Shown piece by piece: positions 33,615-42,192 of a stretch of 64,000 bases of DNA (position 1 is the stretch's first letter; each line of letters starts with the position of its first letter). Made by a program: the position numbers and the translations under genes. Below the pieces are notes generated by a model. It saw only the letters and a list, made by a program, of their open reading frames with translations, had not been told where the DNA came from and did no database searches. The stretch comes from an uncultured Eubacteriales bacterium (GTDB lineage Bacteria > Bacillota > Clostridia > HGM11514): NCBI GenBank assembly GCA_902492655.1, contig CABUMF010000006.1, positions 7,938-71,937 of the forward strand, written 5' to 3'.

Positions 33615-34181
33615 ATGCGGATATTCCTTTGGATTCTCGGCATTTTGCTTTTAATACTTTTTTTACTGTTGTTTGTCAAAGTAAGACTGATTGTTAAAAT
33701 TTCGGAATCGGAAAAGCTAATCGCAGTAAAGCTCGGTTTTTTAAAATTCAAGCTTTTCCCTTCGGAAAAATCAGCGGGCAAAACAGATAAAGACAAAGAA
33801 AATATTAAAAAAAGTGATAAAAATATCGAACAGGGTATTGGTAATTTTAAAAATTTATGGTATAATAATTCAAGGGATATAAAAAAAGCACTCTTAAGGC
33901 TCAAAAAAAGATTGCTCATCGAGGATTGTTACTTTGAATACCGCTGCGGCTTTTCGGATGCTGCAAAAACCGCTGTTTTGTATGGTACGGTAAGTGGTCT
34001 TTACTACAACATTTTTTCGTTTCTCGACAGGCATTTCAAAATTAAAAATATGAGTGCCGAGATTAATCCCGATTTTAATACTAACAAGAAGCATATTGCG
34101 GTCAGCGTGGTGTTGAGGCTTACAATAGCCGATATAATCTATATTTTTACCGCAATACTTCCCATATTAAAAAATTTATAA
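33615..34181 (+). CDS. DUF2953 membrane protein (YtfI-like)
   Basis: This 188-residue protein has an N-terminal membrane helix (~3-22), a charged linker near 50-75, and a soluble region containing YRCGFSDAAKTAVLYGTVSG near 109-128, the DUF2953 hallmark. A second hydrophobic stretch ends the protein. In Bacillus ytfI (DUF2953) lies beside ytfJ, and here the gerW/ytfJ homologue follows after 18 bases, so a sporulation-related role is plausible but unproven. Confidence 0.8.
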   Translation: MRIFLWILGILLLILFLLLFVKVRLIVKISESEKLIAVKLGFLKFKLFPSEKSAGKTDKDKENIKKSDKNIEQGIGNFKNLWYNNSRDIKKALLRLKKRLLIEDCYFEYRCGFSDAAKTAVLYGTVSGLYYNIFSFLDRHFKIKNMSAEINPDFNTNKKHIAVSVVLRLTIADIIYIFTAILPILKNL

Positions 34182-34199
34182 TTAAGGCGGTGTTTAAAA

Positions 34200-34610
34200 A
34201 TGGCTGAACATCCTATTCAAGGCATGATGGCAACAGCAATGCAAAGCATAAAGGAAATGGTTGATGTCAACACTATAGTCGGCACTCCCGTTGAAACCAA
34301 GGACGGTACTGTTATTATACCGATTTCCAAAGTGGCATTCGGCTTTGCGGCAGGCGGTTCGGATATCCCTGCAAAAAAGGATTTCAAGGACGAAAACAAT
34401 TTCGGCGGCGGCAGCGGTGCGGGCGTTTCAATTCAGCCCGTGGCATTTTTGGTTGTTTCGGATAATCAGATTAAGCTTCTTCCCGTTAACACTTCCGAAA
34501 ATCCTCTTGACAAGATTGTGGATTACATTCCGGACGCAGTTGAAAAAATCACAAATCTTATCAAATCAAAAAAGAAAGAAAACGAGCATATCGAAATCAG
34601 CATGGACTGA
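34200..34610 (+). CDS. ytfJ: GerW/YtfJ-family sporulation protein
   Basis: This 136-residue protein has the YtfJ/GerW features: HPIQGMMATAMQSIKEMVDV at the start, DGTVIIPISKVAFGFAAGGS near 41-60, and a glycine-rich FGGGSGAGVSIQPVAFLVV near 74-92. In Bacillus GerW is needed for normal spore germination with some germinants. An AAGGCGG site precedes ATG 34200. A strong terminator follows, closing the run that begins at lysA. Confidence 0.88.
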   Translation: MAEHPIQGMMATAMQSIKEMVDVNTIVGTPVETKDGTVIIPISKVAFGFAAGGSDIPAKKDFKDENNFGGGSGAGVSIQPVAFLVVSDNQIKLLPVNTSENPLDKIVDYIPDAVEKITNLIKSKKKENEHIEISMD

Positions 34611-34618
34611 TTTCTCCG

Positions 34619-34647
34619 GTGCACCGAAAAATCGGTGCACTTTTTTT
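34619..34647 (+). terminator. terminator after ytfJ
   Basis: GTGCACCGA (34619-34627) and TCGGTGCAC (34632-34640) form a 9-bp stem with a 4-base A loop, followed by seven T residues. Confidence 0.93.
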
Positions 34648-34657
34648 ATTTTAGGTA

Positions 34658-34686
34658 GTGACAAACTAAAATAATTGTGGTATAAT
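34658..34686 (+). promoter_or_regulatory. promoter of the pseudouridine synthase gene
   Basis: GTGACA (34658-34663) and TATAAT (34681-34686) are separated by 17 bases, 29 bases upstream of the start. Confidence 0.7.
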
Positions 34687-34715
34687 ATAAATTGGTGTTA
34701 TTTGGAGGTGTTTTA

Positions 34716-35417
34716 ATGCGACTGCAAAAGTATTTGGCGGAATGCTCCGTCGCTTCAAGGCGAAAATCCGAGGAGCTAATTCTCGCCGGCAGAGTAAAGG
34801 TTAACGGAAAAATTGTCAATACTCTCGGAACTTTGGTTGAAGCCGGTGATAAAGTTGAATTTGACGGAAAGCTTGTTTATCCCGAAGAAAAAACGGTATA
34901 TGTTGCATTAAATAAACCCAAAGGAGTAGTTTCCACGGCTAAAGATCAGTTCGACAGAAAAGCGGTTACCGATTTGGTTGAAGCTGATGTCAGGTTATAT
35001 CCCGTTGGAAGGCTTGATTATGATACAAAGGGTCTTATATTTTTGACAAATGACGGCGATTTTACATACAAGCTTACTCATCCGAGTCATAATATAAAAA
35101 AAACATATGTTGCTGTTGTGAAGGGTGAATTTACCGAGGAAAAAGCCGATAAATTAAGAACCGGAGTTATGCTTGACGGAAAGAAAACCGCACCTGCTAC
35201 AGTTACTTTAGACAGCGTATATGAAAATTCCTGCAAGGTCACACTTACCATTCATGAGGGGAGAAACAGACAGGTAAGGCGTATGTTTGAAGCTGTTGGG
35301 TGCACTGTTTCCTCTCTTATCAGAACGAGAATCGGAAGTGTTGATATAGGAAATCTCAAGCCCGGAGAGTGGAGATATTTAACGGATAAAGAGGTCAATA
35401 ACCTTATGAAAGGCTGA
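34716..35417 (+). CDS. rluB: rRNA pseudouridine synthase, RsuA/RluB family
   Basis: This protein of about 233 residues has an N-terminal S4 RNA-binding domain (MRLQKYLAECSVASRRKSEE) and a catalytic domain with YPVGRLDYDTKGLIFLTNDG, whose Asp is the nucleophile. HEGRNRQVRRMFEAVGC is the RsuA/RluB/RluE signature. Firmicutes copies next to scpAB are usually RluB, modifying 23S rRNA. ATG 34716 follows TTGGAGGTG. Confidence 0.9.
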   Translation: MRLQKYLAECSVASRRKSEELILAGRVKVNGKIVNTLGTLVEAGDKVEFDGKLVYPEEKTVYVALNKPKGVVSTAKDQFDRKAVTDLVEADVRLYPVGRLDYDTKGLIFLTNDGDFTYKLTHPSHNIKKTYVAVVKGEFTEEKADKLRTGVMLDGKKTAPATVTLDSVYENSCKVTLTIHEGRNRQVRRMFEAVGCTVSSLIRTRIGSVDIGNLKPGEWRYLTDKEVNNLMKG

Positions 35418-35421
35418 TTTT

Positions 35422-35814
35422 ATGTTTACTATCAAACCGGCAGTGCCGGATGATTATTTTGATATTAAAGAAATTCATTTAAAATACGGCAAGCCTCTTG
35501 AGCTTTCATCGGATAAATTCATAATGGTTGCAAGAGAAAACGGTTTTGCCGGAATTGGCGTTTATGAAATTAAAGACGGGAATGCTTTATTTTCGGATAT
35601 TCTGATGACGGATGAAAAAAACACGCAAATGAAATACTTCATTGCCAAAGCTGTTCTAAACTCTGTTGATTTAAAAGGATTTTCCGATGTTTACTCGGAA
35701 AATGTAGAGCTTTACGATGTATTTAATATGTGCGGATTTGAAAAGCTTGACAACGGAATGTACCATTTGAATCTCGCCCGGTACTTTACAGGCTGTGAAA
35801 CTTGTAAAAATTAA
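35422..35814 (+). CDS. GNAT-like acetyltransferase-fold protein
   Basis: This 130-residue protein opens FTIKPAVPDDYFDIKEIHLKYG, typical of the first strand and helix of GNAT acetyltransferases, and ends with a strand-helix-strand around NVELYDVFNMCGFEKLDNGM like the family C-terminus. The central acetyl-CoA-binding loop (R/QxxGxG/A) is not evident, so catalysis is doubtful. It starts 4 bases after the rluB stop and is co-transcribed. The C-terminal CETC could bind metal or form a disulphide. Confidence 0.5.
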   Translation: MFTIKPAVPDDYFDIKEIHLKYGKPLELSSDKFIMVARENGFAGIGVYEIKDGNALFSDILMTDEKNTQMKYFIAKAVLNSVDLKGFSDVYSENVELYDVFNMCGFEKLDNGMYHLNLARYFTGCETCKN

Positions 35815-35879
35815 ATTTTTTTGAATATTTTTGAAGGAATCAGAGGGTATTATGTAGAAACTACAGAATATGGGATGAT

Positions 35880-35909
35880 TTGAAAGTCATTCCGGTTTTG
35901 TGTTATAAT
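35880..35909 (+). promoter_or_regulatory. promoter of the decarboxylase operon
   Basis: TTGAAA (35880-35885) and TATAAT (35904-35909) are 18 bases apart, 30 bases before the first gene. Confidence 0.7.
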
Positions 35910-35939
35910 TTAGTTTTAATATATTACGGAGGTAAGCTT

Positions 35940-37409
35940 ATGACTACAATTGAAAAGCAGAATGATTTGCAGACGCGCAAAGATGCTTTAGTGCATAACG
36001 GCAGGAAAAATTCCGCCGGAAAGCTCTTGGCTCGTGAGCGTATCGCAAAAGTTTTCGACGAAGGAAGCTTCGTTGAAATCGCAGCAATGCTTGGTACCGA
36101 CGGTGAAGGCGTTGTCACCGGTCACGGTACGATTGACGGCAGACTTGCTTATGCATATGCTCAGGACTTTACCGTTATGAGCGGTGCTGTCGGCAAACTG
36201 CACGCAGAGAAAATATGCAACATTATGGATATGGCGCTTAAAACAGGTGCTCCCATAATTGCAATTCTTGACTCAAACGGAGCAAGAATTTCCGACGGAA
36301 TTGAAGTAATTTCCGGTTATGCCAAAATTTATAAAATGGCATCCTTATGTTCAGGTGTAATTCCGCAGATTTCTATAATTGCCGGTCCTTGCGCAGGCGG
36401 TGCTTCCTTTGCTCCGGCACTTTCCGATTTTGTGTTCTATGTTAAGGGGCAGGGTAAGCTGTTCCTGCACAGCCCTGAAATGATTGAGTCCGCAAGCGGC
36501 GATAAAGAAAGCGTTTGCCCTTGTGAAAATGGTACAACTCACTTTGAATTTGAGTCCGAAGACGAATGCTTCACAGCTGTAAAGAAGGTATTTTCCTACC
36601 TTCCTTCAAACAACCTTTGCGAATCGGAAAATGTTGTTACGGACGATATAAACAGGGTTTCTGCGGAGCTTAATTCCATTGTTCCCGATAATTCCGATGC
36701 TCCTTATGATGTTAAGACGGTTATCGAGCAGATTGTTGATGCGGCTTCATTTATCGAGGTGCAAAAAAACTATGCAAAGAATATTGTTATAGGTCTTGGA
36801 AGATTGAACGGTAATACTGTCGGAATTATTGCAAATCAGCCTGCCGAAAAAGACGGAAAGCTCAATATAAATGCTTGCGAAAAGGCAACTCGTTTTATTA
36901 ATATGTGCGATGCCTTTAACATCCCCGTTGTTACGCTTACCGATGTTCCGGGCTTTACAGTTTGCAAGTGTCAGGAAAAGCTGGGTGTTTCAAACCACGC
37001 CGCCGCTTTGATTTACGCTTATGCAAACGCTACTGTTCCTAAGGTAAATGTCATTTTGAGGAAGGCATACGGCAGTGCTTATGCAGTAATGTGCAGTAAG
37101 GAAGCCGGCGCTGACATTGTTTACGCTTGGCCTACAGCCGAAATTGCTGTTATGGGCATTGAGGGTGCTTCTGAAATTATGTATAACGACGAAATTGCCG
37201 CTTCAAGCGATCCGATCAAGGCTCGCGAAGAAATGGTTAATAAGTATAAGGAAGAATATGCAAGCCCGTACATTGCCGCAAAATGCGGAAGCATTGACGA
37301 TGTAATAGAGCCTGATGCTACAAGACCTATGATTATTTCAGCTCTTGAAGCTCTGGCAACAAAGAGAGTTACTTTACCTGCAAAAAAACACGGCAATATG
37401 CCTTTATAA
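35940..37409 (+). CDS. acyl-CoA-type biotin-dependent carboxyltransferase (MmdA/PccB-like)
   Basis: This 489-residue crotonase-fold carboxyltransferase has N and C halves. GKLLARERIAKVFDEGSFVE is the usual opening; GPCAGGASFAPALSDFVF and TDVPGFTVCKCQEKLGVSNH are the oxyanion-hole regions that bind acyl-CoA and carboxybiotin. Relatives are methylmalonyl-CoA decarboxylase alpha (MmdA) and the transcarboxylase 12S subunit; which CoA ester is used cannot be told. ATG 35940 follows an ACGGAGGTAAGC site. It leads an operon with gamma, biotin-carrier, beta-pump and OadA subunits. Confidence 0.88.
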   Translation: MTTIEKQNDLQTRKDALVHNGRKNSAGKLLARERIAKVFDEGSFVEIAAMLGTDGEGVVTGHGTIDGRLAYAYAQDFTVMSGAVGKLHAEKICNIMDMALKTGAPIIAILDSNGARISDGIEVISGYAKIYKMASLCSGVIPQISIIAGPCAGGASFAPALSDFVFYVKGQGKLFLHSPEMIESASGDKESVCPCENGTTHFEFESEDECFTAVKKVFSYLPSNNLCESENVVTDDINRVSAELNSIVPDNSDAPYDVKTVIEQIVDAASFIEVQKNYAKNIVIGLGRLNGNTVGIIANQPAEKDGKLNINACEKATRFINMCDAFNIPVVTLTDVPGFTVCKCQEKLGVSNHAAALIYAYANATVPKVNVILRKAYGSAYAVMCSKEAGADIVYAWPTAEIAVMGIEGASEIMYNDEIAASSDPIKAREEMVNKYKEEYASPYIAAKCGSIDDVIEPDATRPMIISALEALATKRVTLPAKKHGNMPL

Positions 37410-37425
37410 TCGGGAGGCGTTGTTC

Positions 37426-38223
37426 ATGAATAAAATCAAAAAGATTTCAGCTATTCTGTTGACCGTTGCCGTTATACTTTCGTTGGCGATTCCTGCCTTG
37501 GCGGTCGGCTCTCAGCAGGCAGATGCGTCTCAGCCTTATACCTATGATGCAAAAAGCGGAACCTATACAATAATCTCTTTTTCGCAAATGGGTATGCAAA
37601 GTATCGGAGGCGGAATGTTCCAGGGTGCTGAAAGCATGACTCGTGAAGTGATTATTGAAGATGAGGGAATTACCGAAATTTCCGATTATGCGTTTCTTAA
37701 TTGCTTCAGACTTGAAAAAGTTGTTATTCCGAAAACCGTAACTAAGATTTCAGAATCGGCATTTTACGGTTGTCCGGATTCACTTGTGATTTACGGTGAA
37801 AAGGGCAGTGCGGCGTCAAAGTTTGCCGATGAGTACGGCTATACCTTCAAAGAAAGCTCTTCTTCGGAAAGCAAGGATGTTGAAGGTAAAATATCTACCG
37901 GTATAGAGGTTACAATTCTCGGCGTAGGCGTTGTTTTCCTGATTCTGTTAATTCTTTGCTTTGTGCTTAAGCTCTTTGAGAAAATCTTTGCACAAAACAG
38001 CACAACCGCAGTTTCGGAAAGCATTCCGGCTCCCGTAGTGCCTGAGCCTGCAAAACAGCCCGCTTCGGACGAGGACGATACCGAGCTTGTGGCTGTAATC
38101 ACTGCTGCTATAGCGGCAAGCCTTAATACAAGTACCTATAACCTTAAGATTAAATCTGTAAAGCGGCTTGCTTCTTCGTGGAAGCAGTCTGCGAGAATTC
38201 AGAATTTCAATAATAATTTTTAA
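37426..38223 (+). CDS. leucine-rich-repeat/OadG fusion, decarboxylase gamma subunit
   Basis: This 265-residue protein combines two parts. Residues 1-26 are a signal sequence or anchor (ILLTVAVILSLAIPALA). Residues ~70-140 form a BspA-type LRR_5 stretch: ITEISDYAFLNCFRLEKVVI then SAFYGCPDSLVIYGEKGS. Residues ~159-188 are a membrane helix (VTILGVGVVFLILLILCFVL), followed by a Pro-rich linker and a C-terminal segment LVAVITAAIAASLNTSTYN like the OadG/MmdD gamma subunit. The LRR would face outside and the gamma tail the cytosol. Ordinary OadG is only ~80-120 residues. It starts 17 bases after the carboxyltransferase with CGGGAGGCG upstream. Confidence 0.75.
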   Translation: MNKIKKISAILLTVAVILSLAIPALAVGSQQADASQPYTYDAKSGTYTIISFSQMGMQSIGGGMFQGAESMTREVIIEDEGITEISDYAFLNCFRLEKVVIPKTVTKISESAFYGCPDSLVIYGEKGSAASKFADEYGYTFKESSSSESKDVEGKISTGIEVTILGVGVVFLILLILCFVLKLFEKIFAQNSTTAVSESIPAPVVPEPAKQPASDEDDTELVAVITAAIAASLNTSTYNLKIKSVKRLASSWKQSARIQNFNNNF

Positions 38224-38240
38224 TTTGGGAGGATTAAATC

Positions 38241-38627
38241 ATGAGAAAGTTCGTTGTTAATGTAAATGGTAAATCATATGAAGTAGAGGTTGAAGAAGTA
38301 GGCGCTTTAGCATCCGCTCCGGTTGTTTCACCTGCTCCTTCGGCAGCACCCGCACCGGTGTCGGCACCTAAGGCAGCTCCCGCTGCTCCTGCGCAGTCTT
38401 CGGCACCTGCCGGCGCAACAACAGTCAACTCGCCTATGCCCGGAACTATTATGTCGGTTGCCGTTAAGGTTGGCGATGCCGTTAAGAGCGGTGATGTTCT
38501 CTGCGTTCTCGAAGCTATGAAAATGGAAAACGAAATCGTTGCTCCGAGTGACGGTACCGTTGCTTCCGTAAATGTCAGCCAGGGTCAGTCTGTAAACTCC
38601 GGAGACCTTCTTATATCACTTTCTTAA
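38241..38627 (+). CDS. biotin carboxyl carrier protein of the decarboxylase
   Basis: This 128-residue protein is the swinging biotin arm. Residues 1-20 form a small strand region, ~21-62 an Ala/Pro linker, and 63-128 a biotinyl domain with EAMKMENEI; Lys94 should carry biotin. The equivalents are MmdC and the transcarboxylase 1.3S subunit. It carries CO2 from the carboxyltransferases to the membrane pump. TTGGGAGGA precedes the ATG, 18 bases after the gamma gene. Confidence 0.93.
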   Translation: MRKFVVNVNGKSYEVEVEEVGALASAPVVSPAPSAAPAPVSAPKAAPAAPAQSSAPAGATTVNSPMPGTIMSVAVKVGDAVKSGDVLCVLEAMKMENEIVAPSDGTVASVNVSQGQSVNSGDLLISLS

Positions 38628-38665
38628 TCTTGATTTTGATATACTGATGTGAAGGAGGAATTTCT

Positions 38666-39856
38666 TTGGAATTAATTAACGGTTTTATAGACTTTTTTAA
38701 GAACACAGCAATTGCCGACATGATTATCAACATGGACGGAATTGATGCACTGAAAACCATAGCTATGATTGCAATTTCCTGTGTTCTGCTGTACCTTGCG
38801 ATTGTAAAGCAATTTGAACCGCTTCTTCTTTTGCCGATCGCATTCGGTATGCTTCTTGCAAACATTCCGCTTGGCGGTATGATGCATCCGGAGTGGTATG
38901 TGGGTTCAAGCATCGACTACGGCAAGGTTCTCCATGAAGGCGGTTTGTTGGATTTATTGTATTTGGGTGTTAAACTCGGAATATATCCTCCGCTCATTTT
39001 CCTGGGAATCGGCGCTATGACGGACTTCGGTCCCCTTATAGCAAACCCGAAGGGCATTCTCCTCGGTGCTGCAGCTCAGGTTGGTGTTTTCTTAACCTTT
39101 TTGGGCGCAATTTTCCTTGGATTCAATATGCTTGAAGCTTGCGCAATAGGTATTATCGGCGGTGCTGACGGTCCTACGGCTATATTTGTAACCAAATCTC
39201 TCGCGCCGCACCTTTTACCGGCAATTGCTATCGCCGCATATTCATACATGGCTCTCGTTCCTATCATTCAGCCTCCGATTATGAAGGCACTTACGACTAA
39301 AAAAGAGCGTATGATTGTGATGAAGCAGTTAAGACCTGTAAGCCAGAAGGAAAAAATCATTTTCCCTATTGTTGTTTCGATTGTTGTTCTTCTGCTTGTT
39401 CCCGATGCAACATCGCTTATCGGTATGCTTATGCTCGGTAACCTCATGAAGGAAAGCGGAGTAGTTGACAGAATCAGCAAAACAGCTCAGAATGAGCTTA
39501 TGAATATTATTACAATATTCCTCGGTGTTACGGTCGGTGCTACCGCAACTGCGGATATGTTCCTTACAGCTAACACAATTAAAATCATTGTGCTCGGTCT
39601 TTTGGCATTTTCAATCAGCACAGCAAGCGGTACTCTGTTTGGCAAATTGATGTGTCATCTTACAGGCGGAAAGGTTAATCCTTTAATAGGCTCGGCAGGT
39701 GTTTCGGCTGTTCCTATGGCAGCGAGAGTATCTCAGAAGGTCGGTCAGGAGGAAAATCCTTCAAACTTTCTGCTTATGCACGCTATGGGACCGAACGTTG
39801 CAGGTGTTATCGGCTCGGCAGTTGCCGCAGGCGTATTCCTTGCACTTTACAAATAA
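38666..39856 (+). CDS. oadB: Na+-translocating decarboxylase beta subunit (OadB/MmdB)
   Basis: This 396-residue membrane protein with about nine to eleven helices decarboxylates carboxybiotin and exports Na+. Family motifs include [36 protein letters not shown] with the key Asp, and the C-terminal [19 protein letters not shown] followed by [20 protein letters not shown]. The start is TTG 38666 with GAAGGAGGAA upstream. It is the energy-conserving core of the operon. Confidence 0.95.
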   Translation: MELINGFIDFFKNTAIADMIINMDGIDALKTIAMIAISCVLLYLAIVKQFEPLLLLPIAFGMLLANIPLGGMMHPEWYVGSSIDYGKVLHEGGLLDLLYLGVKLGIYPPLIFLGIGAMTDFGPLIANPKGILLGAAAQVGVFLTFLGAIFLGFNMLEACAIGIIGGADGPTAIFVTKSLAPHLLPAIAIAAYSYMALVPIIQPPIMKALTTKKERMIVMKQLRPVSQKEKIIFPIVVSIVVLLLVPDATSLIGMLMLGNLMKESGVVDRISKTAQNELMNIITIFLGVTVGATATADMFLTANTIKIIVLGLLAFSISTASGTLFGKLMCHLTGGKVNPLIGSAGVSAVPMAARVSQKVGQEENPSNFLLMHAMGPNVAGVIGSAVAAGVFLALYK

Positions 39857-39876
39857 ATAATGGGAGGTAAACTAAA

Positions 39877-41274
39877 ATGGCTAAGGTAGGTATTACCGAA
39901 ACTATATTAAGAGATGCTCATCAGTCTTTGATTGCTACAAGAATGACTACGGAAGAAATGCTTCCTATCATAGATAAGCTTGATAAGGTTGGTTATCACT
40001 CGCTTGAAGCATGGGGAGGCGCAACCTTTGATTCGTGTATGCGTTTTCTCAATGAGGATCCGTGGGAAAGGCTGAGAAAAATCAGAGCTGCTGCTAAAAA
40101 CACAAAGCTCCAAATGCTTTTCAGAGGTCAGAATATCCTCGGCTACAGACATTATTCAGATGATGTTGTTCAGTATTTTGTTCAGAAATCAATCGCCAAC
40201 GGTATTGATATATTAAGAATTTTCGACGCACTTAACGATGTGAGAAACCTTAAATGTGCGATTGACGCTTGTAAGAAAGAAGGCGGTCATGTCCAGGCTG
40301 CGATTTCATATACAATAAGCCCCGTTCACAACAACGATTATTTTGCAAGCCTTGCAAAAGAGCTTGAGAACATGGGCGCGGATTCCATTTGTATAAAGGA
40401 TATGGCAGGTCTTTTGCTCCCGTATGAGGCATATGACCTTGTAACAAAGCTTAAATCTACGGTTAAAATCCCGATTCAGCTTCATACTCATTATACAAGC
40501 GGTGTCGCTTCAATGACTTATCTTAAGGCTATTGAAGCCGGTGTTGATGTAGTTGACACAGCAATTTCAGCACTCGCACTGGGCACATCTCAGCCTGCAA
40601 CCGAACCTATGGTTGCCGCTCTTTCCGGCACTCCTTACGATACCGGAATTTCGCTTGACAGCTTCAACGGTATAACCGAATACTTTAAGGATCTCCGTGA
40701 AAAATATCTTGCATCCGGACTTCTGGACCCGAAGGTGCTCGGAGTTAATGTTAACACATTGCGCTATCAGGTTCCGGGCGGTATGCTTTCAAATCTTATT
40801 TCGCAGCTCAAAGAGCAGGGCAAAGCAGAAAAGCTTGACGAGGTTCTTGAGGAAGTTCCGAGAGTCAGAAAAGACGCAGGATATCCTCCTCTCGTTACAC
40901 CCACAAGTCAGATCGTGGGAACTCAGGCTGTATTCAATGTGCTTGCAGGCGAAAGATATAAGATTGTCACCAAGGAATTTAAAGGTCTTATAAAGGGCGA
41001 GTATGGCAAGACTCCTGTTGAAATCTCTGATGAAATCAAAAAGAAAATCATCGGCGATGACAAGCAGATTACTTGCAGACCTGCCGATAACTTAAAGCCC
41101 GAGCTTGAAACACTTCGCAAAGAAATGAATGAATACTTCGAGCAGGACGAGGATGTACTTTCGTATGCACTTCTGCCTCAGGTTGCAAAGAAATTCTTTG
41201 AATTCAGGCGTGCGGGAAAATACGGTATTGAGCCCGGTCTTGTAAATATGAACGATAAAACTCATCCGGTATGA
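39877..41274 (+). CDS. oadA: oxaloacetate decarboxylase alpha / pyruvate carboxylase B-type carboxyltransferase
   Basis: This 465-residue TIM-barrel carboxyltransferase transfers CO2 between oxaloacetate (or pyruvate) and biotin. ITETILRDAHQSLIATRMTT opens it with the metal-binding Asp; ADSICIKDMAGLL holds the carbamylated Lys and QLHTHYTSG the two metal His. It lacks its own biotin domain, so it must use the 128-residue carrier, like the transcarboxylase 5S subunit. It is the last gene of the operon, 20 bases after oadB, with TGGGAGGT upstream, and is followed by a GC-rich hairpin. Confidence 0.93.
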   Translation: MAKVGITETILRDAHQSLIATRMTTEEMLPIIDKLDKVGYHSLEAWGGATFDSCMRFLNEDPWERLRKIRAAAKNTKLQMLFRGQNILGYRHYSDDVVQYFVQKSIANGIDILRIFDALNDVRNLKCAIDACKKEGGHVQAAISYTISPVHNNDYFASLAKELENMGADSICIKDMAGLLLPYEAYDLVTKLKSTVKIPIQLHTHYTSGVASMTYLKAIEAGVDVVDTAISALALGTSQPATEPMVAALSGTPYDTGISLDSFNGITEYFKDLREKYLASGLLDPKVLGVNVNTLRYQVPGGMLSNLISQLKEQGKAEKLDEVLEEVPRVRKDAGYPPLVTPTSQIVGTQAVFNVLAGERYKIVTKEFKGLIKGEYGKTPVEISDEIKKKIIGDDKQITCRPADNLKPELETLRKEMNEYFEQDEDVLSYALLPQVAKKFFEFRRAGKYGIEPGLVNMNDKTHPV

Positions 41275-41287
41275 TTTTAAGATTTAC

Positions 41288-41308
41288 GGGGCAGGATTAG
41301 CCTGCCCC
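41288..41308 (+). terminator. hairpin closing the decarboxylase operon
   Basis: GGGGCAGG (41288-41295) and CCTGCCCC (41301-41308) form an 8-bp GC stem with a 5-base loop. No T-run follows, so read-through into the RpiR gene is possible. Confidence 0.5.
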
Positions 41309-41331
41309 GAATTTCTATGTGAGGGATTATT

Positions 41332-42192
41332 ATGAATAAGGACTTATTGATTAATATTGAGCAAAGGTATGATTCATTCAGCAAAGGACAGAAACACATT
41401 GCTGATTTTATTCTTGAGAAGTATGACAAGGCGGCTTACATCACTGCCGCAAAGCTCGGTTCAATCGTCGGCGTAAGCGAATCCACCGTTGTCAGATTTG
41501 CAACGGAGCTCGGATTTGACGGATACCCTTCATTTCAAGCCGCACTTCGTGACATTATAAAGACAAAACTTACCGCAGTGCAAAGAATGGAAATTGCGTC
41601 TGACAGGACGGACGAGCATCACATTTTGGAAGCAGTTCTTCAATCGGATATGGACAATCTTAAGAAAACCCTGGAGGATTCCGACAGCACCGTGTTCCAA
41701 AACGCCGTCCAGGCAATCCTCAAGGCAAAGAAAATATATATCCTGGGTGTAAGAAGCTCTGCCGCACTTGCAACCTTTTTGGGCTTCTATTTCAACCTTA
41801 TTTTTGATAATGTCGTTTCCGTCCATACAAACAGCGTTAGCGAAATGTTCGAGCAGCTGTTCAGGGTGGGTGAGGATGATGTTGTTATCGGCATCAGCTT
41901 CCCGAGATATTCAAACCGAACAGTGACCGCACTCAAATATGCCAAGGACAAAAACGGGACTGTAATAAGCATTACCGACTCAAACAGCTCGCCCCTTGTG
42001 CCTTTTTCCGACTATTCTCTTACTGCCGGAAATAATATGGCGTCCTTCGTTGATTCGCTTGTTGCTCCCCTCAGCGTTATAAATGCGCTGATTTTTGCTG
42101 TTGGTATTCACAAGAAAAAAGATATATATAATAATTTTGAAACCTTGGAAGATATTTGGGATGAATACAATGTCTACGAAAAAAACGAATAA
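41332..42192 (+). CDS. MurR/RpiR-family transcriptional regulator
   Basis: This 286-residue regulator has an N-terminal helix-turn-helix (AKLGSIVGVSESTVVRFATE near 39-58) and a C-terminal SIS sugar-phosphate-binding domain (KIYILGVRSSAALATFLGF near 131-149, ITDSNSSPLVPFSD near 214). Family members sense phosphosugars. It may regulate the decarboxylase operon upstream or the genes downstream; no operator stands out. TGAGGGA precedes ATG 41332. Confidence 0.88.
   Translation: MNKDLLINIEQRYDSFSKGQKHIADFILEKYDKAAYITAAKLGSIVGVSESTVVRFATELGFDGYPSFQAALRDIIKTKLTAVQRMEIASDRTDEHHILEAVLQSDMDNLKKTLEDSDSTVFQNAVQAILKAKKIYILGVRSSAALATFLGFYFNLIFDNVVSVHTNSVSEMFEQLFRVGEDDVVIGISFPRYSNRTVTALKYAKDKNGTVISITDSNSSPLVPFSDYSLTAGNNMASFVDSLVAPLSVINALIFAVGIHKKKDIYNNFETLEDIWDEYNVYEKNE

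Noticed and set aside
36000..37409. Call of acetyl-CoA carboxylase beta for the first decarboxylase gene
   Set aside because: It lacks the AccD zinc ribbon and sits with OadB/OadA and a gamma subunit, so the MmdA/PccB-type reading fits better.
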